Source of the DNA: Streptomyces violaceoruber
GTDB lineage: Bacteria > Actinomycetota > Actinomycetes > Streptomycetales > Streptomycetaceae
Direction of reading: 5' to 3'
Assembly: GCF_033406955.1 (NCBI RefSeq)
Contig: NZ_CP137734.1
Coordinates: forward strand, 2,914,001-2,978,000
DNA: 64,000 nt
Below the pieces are notes generated by a model, which saw only the letters and a list, made by a program, of their open reading frames with translations, ran no database searches and had not been told where the DNA came from. Positions 1 to 9,052 of this stretch are shown piece after piece. The translations under genes and the position numbers were made by a program. Position 1 is the first letter of the stretch. Each line of letters starts with the position of its first letter.

Positions 1-21
1 GCTGGAGGAAGAGGAGCTCAC
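1..21 (-). CDS. Possible 5' end of a minus-strand gene (UvrD-type helicase by context)
   Basis: A GTG codon on the minus strand at 21 is followed by six serine codons and the frame is open to the window edge. An AGGA lies about 12 nt upstream of it. Only seven codons are visible, so nothing in the sequence itself identifies a product. Context is the argument: in actinobacteria the alkyltransferase-like gene that follows is normally next to two large UvrD/AddA-type DNA helicase genes. It could equally be non-coding. Confidence 0.25.
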
Positions 22-287
22 GTGGTTCGCCGGTCCTGGTGGGTGTGCTGGTGGGCCGTCCGCGCCGTGGGCGGGGCGGTGGCCACGGGATGAGGGGCAC
101 GCGTGCGGCCGACGCTACGCCGGGGGACGAGGCGGAAGCGGTGCTTCCTCTTCTTCCCTCGGGTCACTCGCGGCACGAGCGCCCCCTGCCCCTCGAACGT
201 ACGTCATGCCACGGACATGCCCGAAGTGCGTGGTTTACCTCATACGGATCACACGTCGCACATCGGCCGGTCACATGGCGGAAGCTG

Positions 288-695
288 TCAGATGTGACCC
301 TGTGCGCGTCCGCCGTGCCCCTGTGGGCGTCCCTCGCCGTCCCACCGCGCCCGCTTCAGGTCGAGCCGCGGCAGGTGCCCCTCTGCGGCCCTGCTCGCCT
401 CCTTCAGGGGCGTGCCCTCCTCCCGGTAGCGGTCGAGCGCCTCCAGCTCGTGCCCCGCGAGCAGGACCCCGTCCGCGCGGACGACACGCCACCAGGGGAC
501 GCCTCCCCCGTAGAGGGACATCACCCGGCCGACCTGGCGGGGTCCTCCCTCCTCCAAGTACTCGGCCACGTCTCCGTAGGTCATGACGCGGCCCGGCGGG
601 ATCAGTTCGGTCATGTCGAGGACCCGCTCGGCGTACTCGGGCAGCGCATCCGCGTTCTGCGGACGGACGCCGTCCGGAAGGCTCTGCTCGCTCAT
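288..695 (-). CDS. Alkyltransferase-like protein (ATL, MGMT family without catalytic Cys)
   Basis: This is a 135-aa protein of the O6-alkylguanine-DNA alkyltransferase fold, consisting of the C-terminal DNA-binding domain only. Visible motifs are IPPGRVMTYGDVAEYL (helix-turn-helix entry, near residue 28) and the active-site stretch GGGVPWWRVVRADG, where canonical MGMT has PCHRV. Trp replaces the alkyl-acceptor Cys, which defines ATL proteins. These bind O6-alkylguanine and recruit nucleotide excision repair rather than reversing the lesion (family knowledge). The ATG at 695 was chosen because AGGA lies 8 nt upstream; an in-frame ATG at 704 is the alternative. The gene is divergent from the membrane protein at 881, and helicase genes are expected on its other side, consistent with a repair role. 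Confidence 0.88.
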   Translation of the reverse strand: MSEQSLPDGVRPQNADALPEYAERVLDMTELIPPGRVMTYGDVAEYLEEGGPRQVGRVMSLYGGGVPWWRVVRADGVLLAGHELEALDRYREEGTPLKEASRAAEGHLPRLDLKRARWDGEGRPQGHGGRAQGHI

Positions 696-880
696 CCGCC
701 CCATCCTGCCGCACCCGGCCGACAGCGCGGCGCACTCCCGAGAGCCCGCGTCCCTCGCCCGCAGGCGGTGCTTCGGGCAGACTGTGCGGCCCGCACGGGC
801 ACCCTGATGCCTGCCGAGGCCGACGCGGCATGCCACCATCGTGCGGGCGGTGACCAGTGATACGAGAGCAAGAAGAGGCG

Positions 881-3658
881 ATGAAGCAGCAGGGTGTGCA
901 CCCCGAGGACGCCGAGGGCACCTCTGACGCTTCGTCGCGCCCGGACACCCCGGACGCGGGCGACGGGGCGGCCGGCGAGCACGCGGCCGAGGGCCCGTCG
1001 GCGACGGCCGCCGACCCCGACGACGTGGCGCACATCGACGAGGTCGAGGGCGACGAACCACTGCTCCCCGCGCGCGTGCACCGGCCCTCCGACCTGGTGC
1101 GCCTCCTGGTGGGCGTACTCGCCGTCGCCGTACTCCTCGCCGTCGCGGCCTTCGCGCACGGCACCACGTCCGGTCTCGAACAGGACATCAACAAGGGCAC
1201 CGGGCAGGCCCCCGACCTGCTCATCAAGATCGCCGGGCTGGCCTCCAGCATCGCGATCCTCCTGGTGCCCGTCGCGTTCGCGATCGAGCGGCTGATCAAG
1301 CGGGACGGTCTGCGGATCGCCGACGGCGTACTGGCGGCGGTCCTCGCGCACGGAGTGACCCTCGCCACCGACCTGTGGGTCGCCAAGGCCGCTCCCGGCT
1401 CCATCCAGGAGGCGCTCACCCAGCCGTCCCCGGGTGACATCCACGCACTGACCGACCCGGTGCACGGTTACCTGGCTCCGGTCATCGCGTACATGACGGC
1501 CGTCGGCATGTCCCGCAGACCCCGCTGGCGCGCGGTGCTGTGGATCGTGCTGCTCCTCGACGCCTTCTCGATGCTCGTCACGGGCTACACGACGCCGTTC
1601 TCGATCATCCTGACCGTCCTCATCGGCTGGACCGTCGCCTACGGCACCCTCTACGCCGTCGGCTCGCCCAACGTCCGCCCCACCGGCCGGACGCTGATGG
1701 CGGGCCTGCGGCACGTGGGCTTCCGGCCGGTGACCGCCGCCCGGCAGGAGGCGCCGTCCGACAACGTCGAGACGGGTGACCGCGGACGCCGCTATTTCGT
1801 CACGCTGGAGGACGGCCGGCCGCTCGACGTGACGGTGGTGGACCGCGAGCAGCAGGCGCAGGGCTTCTTCTACCGCGCGTGGCGCAATCTGACGCTGCGC
1901 GGCTTCGCCACCCGCAGCAGCCTCCCTTCGCTGCGGCAGGCGCTGGAGCAGGAGGCGCTGCTCGCCTACGCGGCCATCGCGGCCGGCGCCAACGCGCCCA
2001 AGCTGATCGCGACGTCGGAGCTGGGTCCCGACGCCGTGATGCTCGTCTACGAGCACACCGGCGGGCGCTCCCTGGACTCGCTGGCGGACGAGGAGATCAC
2101 CGACGACCTGCTGCACGGGACCTGGGAGCAGGTACGGGCCCTGCAGTCCCGGCGCATCGCGCACCGCAGGCTGGTGGGCGACGCGATCCTGGTGGATCGT
2201 TCCGGCACGGTGATCCTCACCGATCTGCGCATCGGTGAGATCGCCGCCGGCGACCTGCTGCTGCGCATGGACATCTCCCAGCTCCTGGTGACGCTCGGCC
2301 TGCGGGTCGGTGCCGAACGCGCGGTCGCGTCGGCGGTGGCGGTCCTCGGCCCCGACACGGTGGCGGACTGCCTGCCCATGCTCCAGCCCATCGCGCTCAG
2401 CCGCTCCACCCGCGCGACCCTGCGCAGGCTGGCGCGGGAGCGGGCCCAGCGCGAGCGCGAGGCGGTGCTGGAGTCCTCCCGGCAGGCCAAGCTGGCGCGC
2501 GCGGAGGCGGCCGGTCACGACGCCGCGAGCCACCCGGCGGAGCAGACCGACAAGGCCACCCAGACCGACAAAGCAGACAAGAAGGCCGTACGTGCCGAGC
2601 AGCGGGCCGAGAAGCGGGCCGTGGACGAGGCCATCGAGGAGGCCCGCGAGGAGGACCTGCTCACCCAGATCCGCCACGCGGTGCTGCGCATCAGGCCGCA
2701 GGCCCCCGTCGAGCCGGCACGGCTGGAGCGGGTGCGGCCGCGCACGCTGATCAGCTTCATCGCCGGCGCGATCGGCGCCTACTTCCTGCTCACCCAGCTC
2801 ACCCACATCGAGTTCGGCCCGCTGATCTCGAACGCCCAGTGGGGGTGGGTGGCCGCGGCCGTGCTGTTCTCGGCGGCGAGCTATGTCGCGGCGGCGATGT
2901 CCTTGCTGGGTTTCGTGCCCGAGCGGGTGCCGTTCCTGCGGACCGTGGCCGCGCAGGTCGCCGGATCATTCGTGAAGATCGTCGCCCCGGCAGCGGTCGG
3001 CGGCGTCGCCCTGAACACCCGCTTCCTGCAACGCGCGGGCGTGCGCCCCGGGCTTGCGGTGGCGAGTGTCGGCGCGTCCCAGCTGTTCGGGCTCGGCTGC
3101 CACATCCTGATGCTGCTGTCCTTCGGCTATCTGACCGGCACCGAGAAGACACCGTCGCTGTCGCCGTCCCGGACCGTCATCGCGGGTCTGCTGACGGTGG
3201 CGGTGCTGGTGCTCGTGGTGACGTCGGTGCCGTTCCTGCGCAAATTCGTCGTCACGCGCGTGCGGTCGCTCTTCGCCGGGGTCGTGCCGCGCATGCTGGA
3301 CGTGCTGCAGCGGCCGCAGAAGCTGATCACCGGCATCGGCGGCATGCTGCTGCTCACCGCCTGTTTCGTGATGTGCCTGGACGCCTCGATCCGCGCCTTC
3401 GGCGACGAGTCGTCGTCCATCAGCCTGGCCAGCGTCGCGGTCGTCTTCCTCGCGGGCAACGCGCTCGGGTCCGCCGCGCCGACGCCCGGCGGTGTGGGCG
3501 CGGTGGAGGCGACGCTGACGGTGGGACTGATCGCCGTCGGCCTCCCCAAGGAGGTCGCCGCGCCCGCGGTGCTGCTCTACCGGCTGCTCACCCTGTGGCT
3601 TCCGGTACTGCCGGGGTGGCTGGTCTTCAACCACCTCACGCGCAAAGAGGCTCTGTAG
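881..3658 (+). CDS. Large membrane protein: TM segments, kinase-like domain, UPF0104/LPG-synthase flippase-type domain
   Basis: This 925-aa protein has an acidic N-terminus of about 60 residues, then about six predicted membrane helices (roughly residues 65-240). A soluble middle part (about 275-480) resembles a kinase/aminoglycoside-phosphotransferase fold: VMLVYEHTGGRSL, then IAHRRLVGDAILVD in the place of HxDLxxxNILVD, and ILTDLRIGEI in the place of DFG. The catalytic Asp is Arg here, so it looks like a pseudokinase. A charged linker rich in Lys/Arg/Glu (about 500-620) leads to a C-terminal integral-membrane domain (GVALNTRFLQRAGV, ASQLFGLGCHIL, PTPGGVGAVEATL) of the UPF0104/lysylphosphatidylglycerol-synthase TM family, the flippase half of MprF-like proteins. 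No aminoacyltransferase domain follows, so lipid lysylation by this protein alone is unlikely. A GTG at 857 in frame is an alternative start. Confidence 0.85.
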   Translation: MKQQGVHPEDAEGTSDASSRPDTPDAGDGAAGEHAAEGPSATAADPDDVAHIDEVEGDEPLLPARVHRPSDLVRLLVGVLAVAVLLAVAAFAHGTTSGLEQDINKGTGQAPDLLIKIAGLASSIAILLVPVAFAIERLIKRDGLRIADGVLAAVLAHGVTLATDLWVAKAAPGSIQEALTQPSPGDIHALTDPVHGYLAPVIAYMTAVGMSRRPRWRAVLWIVLLLDAFSMLVTGYTTPFSIILTVLIGWTVAYGTLYAVGSPNVRPTGRTLMAGLRHVGFRPVTAARQEAPSDNVETGDRGRRYFVTLEDGRPLDVTVVDREQQAQGFFYRAWRNLTLRGFATRSSLPSLRQALEQEALLAYAAIAAGANAPKLIATSELGPDAVMLVYEHTGGRSLDSLADEEITDDLLHGTWEQVRALQSRRIAHRRLVGDAILVDRSGTVILTDLRIGEIAAGDLLLRMDISQLLVTLGLRVGAERAVASAVAVLGPDTVADCLPMLQPIALSRSTRATLRRLARERAQREREAVLESSRQAKLARAEAAGHDAASHPAEQTDKATQTDKADKKAVRAEQRAEKRAVDEAIEEAREEDLLTQIRHAVLRIRPQAPVEPARLERVRPRTLISFIAGAIGAYFLLTQLTHIEFGPLISNAQWGWVAAAVLFSAASYVAAAMSLLGFVPERVPFLRTVAAQVAGSFVKIVAPAAVGGVALNTRFLQRAGVRPGLAVASVGASQLFGLGCHILMLLSFGYLTGTEKTPSLSPSRTVIAGLLTVAVLVLVVTSVPFLRKFVVTRVRSLFAGVVPRMLDVLQRPQKLITGIGGMLLLTACFVMCLDASIRAFGDESSSISLASVAVVFLAGNALGSAAPTPGGVGAVEATLTVGLIAVGLPKEVAAPAVLLYRLLTLWLPVLPGWLVFNHLTRKEAL

Positions 3659-3738
3659 CCCGGTACGAGAAGGGCGCTCCGTACCTCGTACGGCCCTGGG
3701 CCCGCGCGGGTGCTCGCGCGCGACCGCACGATGGACGC

Positions 3739-5289
3739 ATGCCGAATCCCTCCCGGCTGCGCGCCGCCGCCCTGACCGCCACCGCCGCAGCGCTGTCCGC
3801 CCTGCTGGCGGGCTGCGGCGGCGGGTCGCAGGAGGACGACGAGGATCTGTCGGGCCAGAAGCTGCACTGGAAGAACTGCCCGGCACCGTCCGAGGCCGAG
3901 GGCGGCGGCGCCGCCCCCTCTCCGCTGCCGGACGGCGACGAGTGGCAGTGCGCCACCATGAAGGCGCCGCTCGACTGGGACGATCCCAAGGGCGACACGA
4001 TCGGCCTCGCGCTGATCCGGGCCGAGGCCGACGGCGCGGCGGACCGGCGGATCGGATCGCTCGTCTTCAACTTCGGCGGGCCGGGCGGATCGGGCGTCAC
4101 CACGCTGCCCGCCTTCGGCCAGGACTACGCGAAGCTGCGCACCCGCTACGACCTGGTCAGTTTCGATCCGCGCGGTGTCGGCCGCAGCGACCCCGTCGAG
4201 TGCCTGGACGACAAGCAGCTCGACACCTATTTCCAGCAGGACGCCACGCCCGACGACCGGGCCGAGCGCACCGAGTTCGTGGACAACACGGAGGAGTTCA
4301 ACGCGGCCTGCGAGAAGCACTCGAAGAAGATCCTTCCGCACGTCCGCACGACCGACGCCGCCCGGGACATGGACCTGATGCGCCAGGTACTCGGCGACGA
4401 GAAGCTGCACTACTTCGGCATCTCCTACGGCACCGAACTCGGCGGCGTCTACGCCCACCTCTTCCCCCGGCACGTGGGCCGCGCCGTCTTCGACGCGGTC
4501 GTCGACCCGACGCAGACCGCGGAACAGGGCTCGCTGGGCCAGGCCAAGGGTTTCCAGCTGGCGCTCGACAACTTCGCCGAGGACTGTGTGTCGAAGGTCG
4601 AGGACTGCCCCGTCGGGGACACGGCCGAGGACGTCGAGGCGCGCATCGCCCGCCTGTTGAAGGACCTCGACCGCAAGCCGATCCCGGGGGTCTTCCCCCG
4701 CGAACTCACCGAGACCGCCGCGACCGGCGGCATCGCGCAGGCGCTGTACTCGAAGGACTTCTGGGAGTACCTCACCGAGGGCCTGGAGCAGGCGTACGAC
4801 GGGGACGGACGGGTCCTCATGGTGCTGTCGGACGCGTTGAACGGGCGCAACGAGGACGGCGAGTACAGCAACATCACCGCCGCCAACGTCGCCATCAACT
4901 GTGCCGACGACAAACCGCGGTACGACCCGGCTTACGTGGAGGACAAGCTCCCCGAGTTCCGGGACGCCTCCCCGCTGTTCGGCGACTACCTCGCCTGGTC
5001 CATGCTCAGCTGCACGGACTGGCCGGTCGCCGGAGCCGCCGACCACCCGGACGTCCACGCGCCGGGGGCGGCGCCGATCCTGGTGATCGGCAACACCGGC
5101 GACCCCGCGACGCCCTACGAGGGCGCCGGGAAGATGGTGGACGCGCTCGGCAAGGGCGTCGGCGTCGAACTCACCTACAAGGGCCAGGGGCACGGTGCCT
5201 ACGACAGTAAGAACAGGTGCGTGCAGGACGCGGTGCACGGCTACCTGCTCGACGGAAAGGTACCGGCGGCCAAGACCGTGTGCTCCTGA
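3739..5289 (+). CDS. TAP-family secreted alpha/beta-hydrolase lipoprotein (peptidase-like), copy 1
   Basis: This 516-aa protein begins with a lipoprotein signal peptide ending in the lipobox LLAGC (Cys near residue 29). It has an alpha/beta-hydrolase core with oxyanion motif NFGGPGGSG, nucleophile elbow HYFGISYGTEL (Ser229), and the TAP C-terminal domain with Asp in VIGNTGDPATPYEGA and His in GQGHGAY. The family includes Streptomyces tripeptidyl aminopeptidases and the mycelium-associated SlpD/SlpE proteinases, so a membrane-anchored exopeptidase is likely. The substrate is not readable. The ATG at 3739 is the only start giving a proper signal peptide, and its ribosome site is weak. A paralogue follows after 158 bp. 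Confidence 0.9.
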   Translation: MPNPSRLRAAALTATAAALSALLAGCGGGSQEDDEDLSGQKLHWKNCPAPSEAEGGGAAPSPLPDGDEWQCATMKAPLDWDDPKGDTIGLALIRAEADGAADRRIGSLVFNFGGPGGSGVTTLPAFGQDYAKLRTRYDLVSFDPRGVGRSDPVECLDDKQLDTYFQQDATPDDRAERTEFVDNTEEFNAACEKHSKKILPHVRTTDAARDMDLMRQVLGDEKLHYFGISYGTELGGVYAHLFPRHVGRAVFDAVVDPTQTAEQGSLGQAKGFQLALDNFAEDCVSKVEDCPVGDTAEDVEARIARLLKDLDRKPIPGVFPRELTETAATGGIAQALYSKDFWEYLTEGLEQAYDGDGRVLMVLSDALNGRNEDGEYSNITAANVAINCADDKPRYDPAYVEDKLPEFRDASPLFGDYLAWSMLSCTDWPVAGAADHPDVHAPGAAPILVIGNTGDPATPYEGAGKMVDALGKGVGVELTYKGQGHGAYDSKNRCVQDAVHGYLLDGKVPAAKTVCS

Positions 5290-5447
5290 CCGCGGACGCC
5301 ACCACAGGTCGGCAGAAGCAGCAGATCGACAGAAGTAGCAGGTCAGAGCGTTATCCACAGGCGTCGGCGGGTGCTGCCCCCGCCACCTACCATGGCAGGA
5401 ACGCCATCCGCCGCACGGCGCGGACGGCTTGCCAGGGGGGAGAGGAC

Positions 5448-6989
5448 ATGGCGCGTCTCGTCCGGTGGACGGCTCTGACGGCCGCCGCCGCACTGCTGAC
5501 GGCGGGCTGCAGCGGCGGCTCGTCCGACGAGGACAAGGACGACGGGGGCAGGAGCAGCGCGGGACCTTCGGCGGCGGCACCCTCCGGGGTGCCGGAGGCA
5601 CTGGCGTCCCAGACGCTGGACTGGGCCCGATGCGAGGGCACCGACGATGCCCCGGCACCGGACGGCGACTGGCGGTGCGCCACGTTGAAGGCACCGCTGG
5701 ACTGGTCCGACCCCGACGGCGAGACGATCGATCTCGCGCTGATCCGGTCCCGGGCGAGCGGGGACGACCGCATCGGCTCCCTGCTGTTCAACTTCGGCGG
5801 CCCGGGCGCCTCCGGCGTCTCCACGATGCCGTCCTACGCCGACACCGTCTCCTCCCTGCACGAGCGGTACGACCTGGTGAGCTGGGACCCGCGCGGGGTG
5901 GCCGCCAGCGAGGGCGTCCGCTGCCGCACCGACGAGGCGATCGAGGCCGCCGAGTCGGTGGACTCCACGCCGGACTCCCCGGCCGAGGAGCAGGCCTACC
6001 TGAAGGACGCCGCCGACTTCGGCAGGGGCTGCGAGAAGGCCGCCGGCAAGCTCATGGAACACGTCTCGACCACGGACACGGCCCGCGACATGGACCTGAT
6101 GCGGCACGTCCTGGGCGACGAGAGGATGCACTACTTCGGCATCTCCTACGGCACCGAACTCGGCGGCGTCTACGCCCATCTGTTCCCCAAGCACGTGGGC
6201 CGCGTGATCCTCGACGCGGTGGTGGACCCGGGCGCCGACACGATGGGCCACGCCGAGAACCAGGCCAGGGGTTTCCAGCGCGCGCTGGACGACTACCTGG
6301 AGTCGACCGGCCAGGAACCCGAACAGGGGTCGCGGAAGATCGCCGGCCTGCTGGAGCGGCTGGACGCCGAGCCGCTGCCCACGTCCTCGCCGGGGCGGGA
6401 GCTGACGCAGACCCTCGCGTTCACCGGCATCGTGCTGCCGCTGTACAGCGAGAGCGGCTGGCCGGCCCTGACCAGTGCGCTGAAGGCGGCCGAGGAGGGC
6501 GACGGCTCGGAGTTGCTGGCCCTCGCCGACGGCTACAACGAGCGTGATCCTTCGGGGCGCTACGGCACGACGACCCACTCGCAAAGGGTCATATCGTGCC
6601 TGGACGACAAGCAGCGGCCGACCGTGGAGGAGACGAAGAAGCTGCTGCCGAGGTTCGAGAAGGTCTCTCCCGTCTTCGGCGCCTTCCTCGGCTGGGACAC
6701 GGCCGGGTGGTGCCACGACTGGCCGGTGGCCGGTCAGCACGAGACCGCAGAGGTGAGCGCGCCCGGCGCGGCCCCGGTCCTGGTGGTCGGCAACACGGGC
6801 GACCCGGCCACGCCCTACGAGGGCGCCCGCAGGATGGCGGACGAGCTGGGCAAGGACGTCGGCGTGGTGCTGACCTGGCAGGGCGAGGGACACGGTGCCT
6901 ACGGGAACGGGAGCGACTGTGTCGACTCCGCGGTGGACGCCTACCTGTTGAAGGGGACGGTGCCGAAGGACGGCAAGGTCTGCTCATGA
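5448..6989 (+). CDS. TAP-family secreted alpha/beta-hydrolase lipoprotein, copy 2
   Basis: This 513-aa tandem paralogue of the preceding gene has the same architecture: lipobox LLTAGC, NFGGPGASG oxyanion motif, HYFGISYGTEL nucleophile elbow (Ser233), VVGNTGDPATPYEGA and GEGHGAYG for the Asp and His of the triad. Long stretches are near-identical to copy 1 (for example STTDTARDMDLMR against RTTDAARDMDLMR), pointing to a local duplication. The ATG has a strong GGGGAGAGG site 3-9 nt upstream. The 158 bp between the copies leave room for its own promoter. It faces moeZ convergently, with a shared terminator between. Confidence 0.9.
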   Translation: MARLVRWTALTAAAALLTAGCSGGSSDEDKDDGGRSSAGPSAAAPSGVPEALASQTLDWARCEGTDDAPAPDGDWRCATLKAPLDWSDPDGETIDLALIRSRASGDDRIGSLLFNFGGPGASGVSTMPSYADTVSSLHERYDLVSWDPRGVAASEGVRCRTDEAIEAAESVDSTPDSPAEEQAYLKDAADFGRGCEKAAGKLMEHVSTTDTARDMDLMRHVLGDERMHYFGISYGTELGGVYAHLFPKHVGRVILDAVVDPGADTMGHAENQARGFQRALDDYLESTGQEPEQGSRKIAGLLERLDAEPLPTSSPGRELTQTLAFTGIVLPLYSESGWPALTSALKAAEEGDGSELLALADGYNERDPSGRYGTTTHSQRVISCLDDKQRPTVEETKKLLPRFEKVSPVFGAFLGWDTAGWCHDWPVAGQHETAEVSAPGAAPVLVVGNTGDPATPYEGARRMADELGKDVGVVLTWQGEGHGAYGNGSDCVDSAVDAYLLKGTVPKDGKVCS

Positions 6990-6992
6990 CGG

Positions 6993-7035
6993 CGGCGGGG
7001 GCTTCGGGCACCTGCGGTGCGCGAAACCCCCGCCG
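6993..7035. terminator. Bidirectional terminator between convergent genes
   Basis: A 9-bp perfect stem (CGGCGGGGG with CCCCCGCCG) is continued by TTCG/CGAA after one mismatch and encloses a smaller CACC/GGTG hairpin. It sits in the 71-bp gap between the convergent hydrolase and moeZ genes, so it can serve both. Confidence 0.75.
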
Positions 7036-7060
7036 TCGGGAAAGCGGGTTGGGGAGCCGG

Positions 7061-8239
7061 TCAGTAGACGGGCTTCTCCGGCTCGATCTGGTTGACCCAG
7101 CCGATCACGCCGCCGCCGACGTGGACGGCGTCCGAGAAGCCGGCGGACTTGAGGACCGCGAGGACTTCCGCACTGCGGACACCCGTCTTGCAATTCAAGA
7201 CGATCTTCTTGTCCTGCGGGAGGTTCTCGAGGGCCGAACCCATGAGGAACTCGTTCTTCGGGATCAGCCGGGCCCCCGGGATGGAGACGATCTCGAACTC
7301 GTTCGGCTCGCGGACGTCGATGAGCTCGATGTTCTCGCCGTCGTCGATCCACTCCTTGAGCTGCTTGGGAGTGATCGTGGAGTCGGCGGCGGCCGCCTGG
7401 GCCTCCTCGGACACGACGCCGCAGAAGGCCTCGTAGTCGATGAGCTCGGTGACGGTCGGGTTCTCGCCGCAGACCGCGCAGTTGGGGTCCTTGCGGACCT
7501 TGACCTGGCGGTAGGTCATCTCCAGCGCGTCGTAGATCATCAGGCGGCCGACCAGCGGCTCCCCGATGCCCTGGAGGAGCTTGATGGCCTCGTTGGTCTG
7601 GATGGAGCCGATGGACGCGCACAGCACGCCCAGGACGCCGCCCTCGGCGCAGGACGGGACCATGCCGGGGGGCGGGGGCTCCGGGTAGAGGCAGCGGTAG
7701 CAGGGCCCGTGCTCGGACCAGAAGACGGAGGCCTGGCCGTCGAAGCGGTAGATCGAACCCCAGACGTAGGGCTTGTTCAGCAGCACGCAGGCGTCGTTGA
7801 CCAGGTAGCGGGTCGCGAAGTTGTCGGTGCCGTCGACGATCAGGTCGTACTGGCTGAAGATGTCCATCACGTTGTCGGCCTCGAGCCGCTCCTGGTGAAG
7901 GATCACGTCCACCAGCGGGTTGATGCCCTGGATGGTGTCACGGGCGGACTCGGCCTTCGGCCGGCCGATGTCGGCCTGGCTGTGGATGACCTGCCGCTGC
8001 AGGTTCGACTCGTCGACCTCGTCGAACTCGATGATGCCGAGCGTGCCGACACCGGCTGCCGCCAGGTACATCAGGGTCGGCGAGCCGAGGCCGCCCGCGC
8101 CCACGGCGAGCACCTTGGCGTTTTTCAGCCGCTTCTGCCCGTCCATCCCCACATCGGGGATGATCAGGTGGCGGGAGTACCTGCGGACCTCGTCTACGGT
8201 GAGCTCGGCGGCCGGCTCGACCAGGGGTGGCAGCGACAC
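7061..8239 (-). CDS. moeZ: Sulfur-carrier adenylyltransferase/sulfurtransferase MoeZ (E1-like plus rhodanese)
   Basis: This 392-aa two-domain enzyme has a ThiF/MoeB-type E1 domain at the N-terminus: nucleotide site VLAVGAGGLGSPT, zinc-binding pairs CYRC and CAVC, and Cys in GVLCASIGSIQTNE. The C-terminal rhodanese domain has active-site Cys350 in VLNCKTGVRSAEV and LIDVREPNEFE. It adenylates the C-terminal Gly of small sulfur carriers (MoaD, ThiS, CysO types) and transfers sulfur from the rhodanese persulfide, serving molybdopterin, cysteine and, in Streptomyces, thio-natural-product synthesis (family knowledge). The GTG start at 8239 has GGAG 4-8 nt upstream. It is the ortholog of mycobacterial MoeB1/MoeZ by domain order and neighbourhood. 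Confidence 0.95.
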   Translation of the reverse strand: MSLPPLVEPAAELTVDEVRRYSRHLIIPDVGMDGQKRLKNAKVLAVGAGGLGSPTLMYLAAAGVGTLGIIEFDEVDESNLQRQVIHSQADIGRPKAESARDTIQGINPLVDVILHQERLEADNVMDIFSQYDLIVDGTDNFATRYLVNDACVLLNKPYVWGSIYRFDGQASVFWSEHGPCYRCLYPEPPPPGMVPSCAEGGVLGVLCASIGSIQTNEAIKLLQGIGEPLVGRLMIYDALEMTYRQVKVRKDPNCAVCGENPTVTELIDYEAFCGVVSEEAQAAAADSTITPKQLKEWIDDGENIELIDVREPNEFEIVSIPGARLIPKNEFLMGSALENLPQDKKIVLNCKTGVRSAEVLAVLKSAGFSDAVHVGGGVIGWVNQIEPEKPVY

Positions 8240-8302
8240 GGGGACTCCGTTGGTCGGTCAGTAATTACGGTTGTTCACCAAGTAACACTGCCATGGCCTT
8301 TT

Positions 8303-9052
8303 TCATTCCGAGACACCCGTCCCGACCCGCGAGACGATTTCGTCCCAGTAACCGGGCATCGTCTCCCAGGGGTCGGCCCGGCCGCCGTGGTCCGTGCGGT
8401 CGGTGAAGCAGATCGTCGCGGCCCCCTGCCAACGGGCGATGCGCAGCGCTTCCTCCAGGTGCCCGCGCGGCAGTCCGTGTACGAAGTGGCAGAAGCGCTC
8501 GGGCGGATAGTCCGCGCTCCACTCGGCCGCCTGGGACCAGCGGTAGTCGGCCCAGGTGCCCGAGAAGGTGACGAGCTGGTCGGCGTTCTCGGCGTAGCCC
8601 GGGCAGGGGTGGGTGCCGTGACCGAGGACGATGTGGGCATCGTCACGGATCGCCCGCAGGGTGGTGACCGTGCGCCGGACCTCCGGGAGGGCGGCCCGGT
8701 CGGAGGGGCAGTGGGCGAGGAGGAACCCGTCGACCTGGTACCAGTCGAGGTATCGGCGGGCGTCGGAGATCTGCTCGCCGAGGCTGCGGGCTCCGTACAC
8801 GGTGTCGAGGTGGCCGAGGACGCGGATGCCCGCGTTGCGCAGGCGGCCGGCGGCCTCCAGGCATCGCGGGTCGGGATGCGCACCGGGTCCGTCGGCGATG
8901 TTGAGGACGACCCAGTGCAGCGGGGTGCCGGGGCAGGTGAGGCCGGCCCACTCGTCGGGGGCGAGGAGGGGGTGGGCCAGCCCCGGGACACCGAGGCCGG
9001 TGTGGACGCCGGTGCTCGCGACGCCTGCTTTGGTGCTGGTCAGATACGACAT
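8303..9052 (-). CDS. Spherulation-specific family 4 (spherulin-4/GH135-like) protein
   Basis: This 249-aa protein has the TIM-barrel layout of spherulin-4 proteins: LHWVVLNIADGPG, LRNAGIRVLGHLDTVYG, YLDWYQVDGFLLAHCP, and a Trp/Tyr-rich later part (TFSGTWADYRW, RFCHFVHGL, ICFTDRTDHGG). Fungal members such as Sph3 (GH135) hydrolyse alpha-1,4-galactosaminogalactan. Here the usual acidic pair after the VDGxF strand is missing (LLAHCP), so activity is uncertain. No signal peptide is visible, so it is probably cytoplasmic. The ATG has GGAGG 4 nt upstream and overlaps the end of the epimerase gene by 13 nt, so translation is probably coupled. It is the last gene of the four-gene sugar cassette. Confidence 0.8.
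   Translation of the reverse strand: MSYLTSTKAGVASTGVHTGLGVPGLAHPLLAPDEWAGLTCPGTPLHWVVLNIADGPGAHPDPRCLEAAGRLRNAGIRVLGHLDTVYGARSLGEQISDARRYLDWYQVDGFLLAHCPSDRAALPEVRRTVTTLRAIRDDAHIVLGHGTHPCPGYAENADQLVTFSGTWADYRWSQAAEWSADYPPERFCHFVHGLPRGHLEEALRIARWQGAATICFTDRTDHGGRADPWETMPGYWDEIVSRVGTGVSE

Noticed and set aside
692..2806. Long minus-strand open frame opposite the flippase-type gene
   Set aside because: Shadow of the plus-strand gene caused by GC bias; Arg/Gly/His-rich without motifs or ribosome site.
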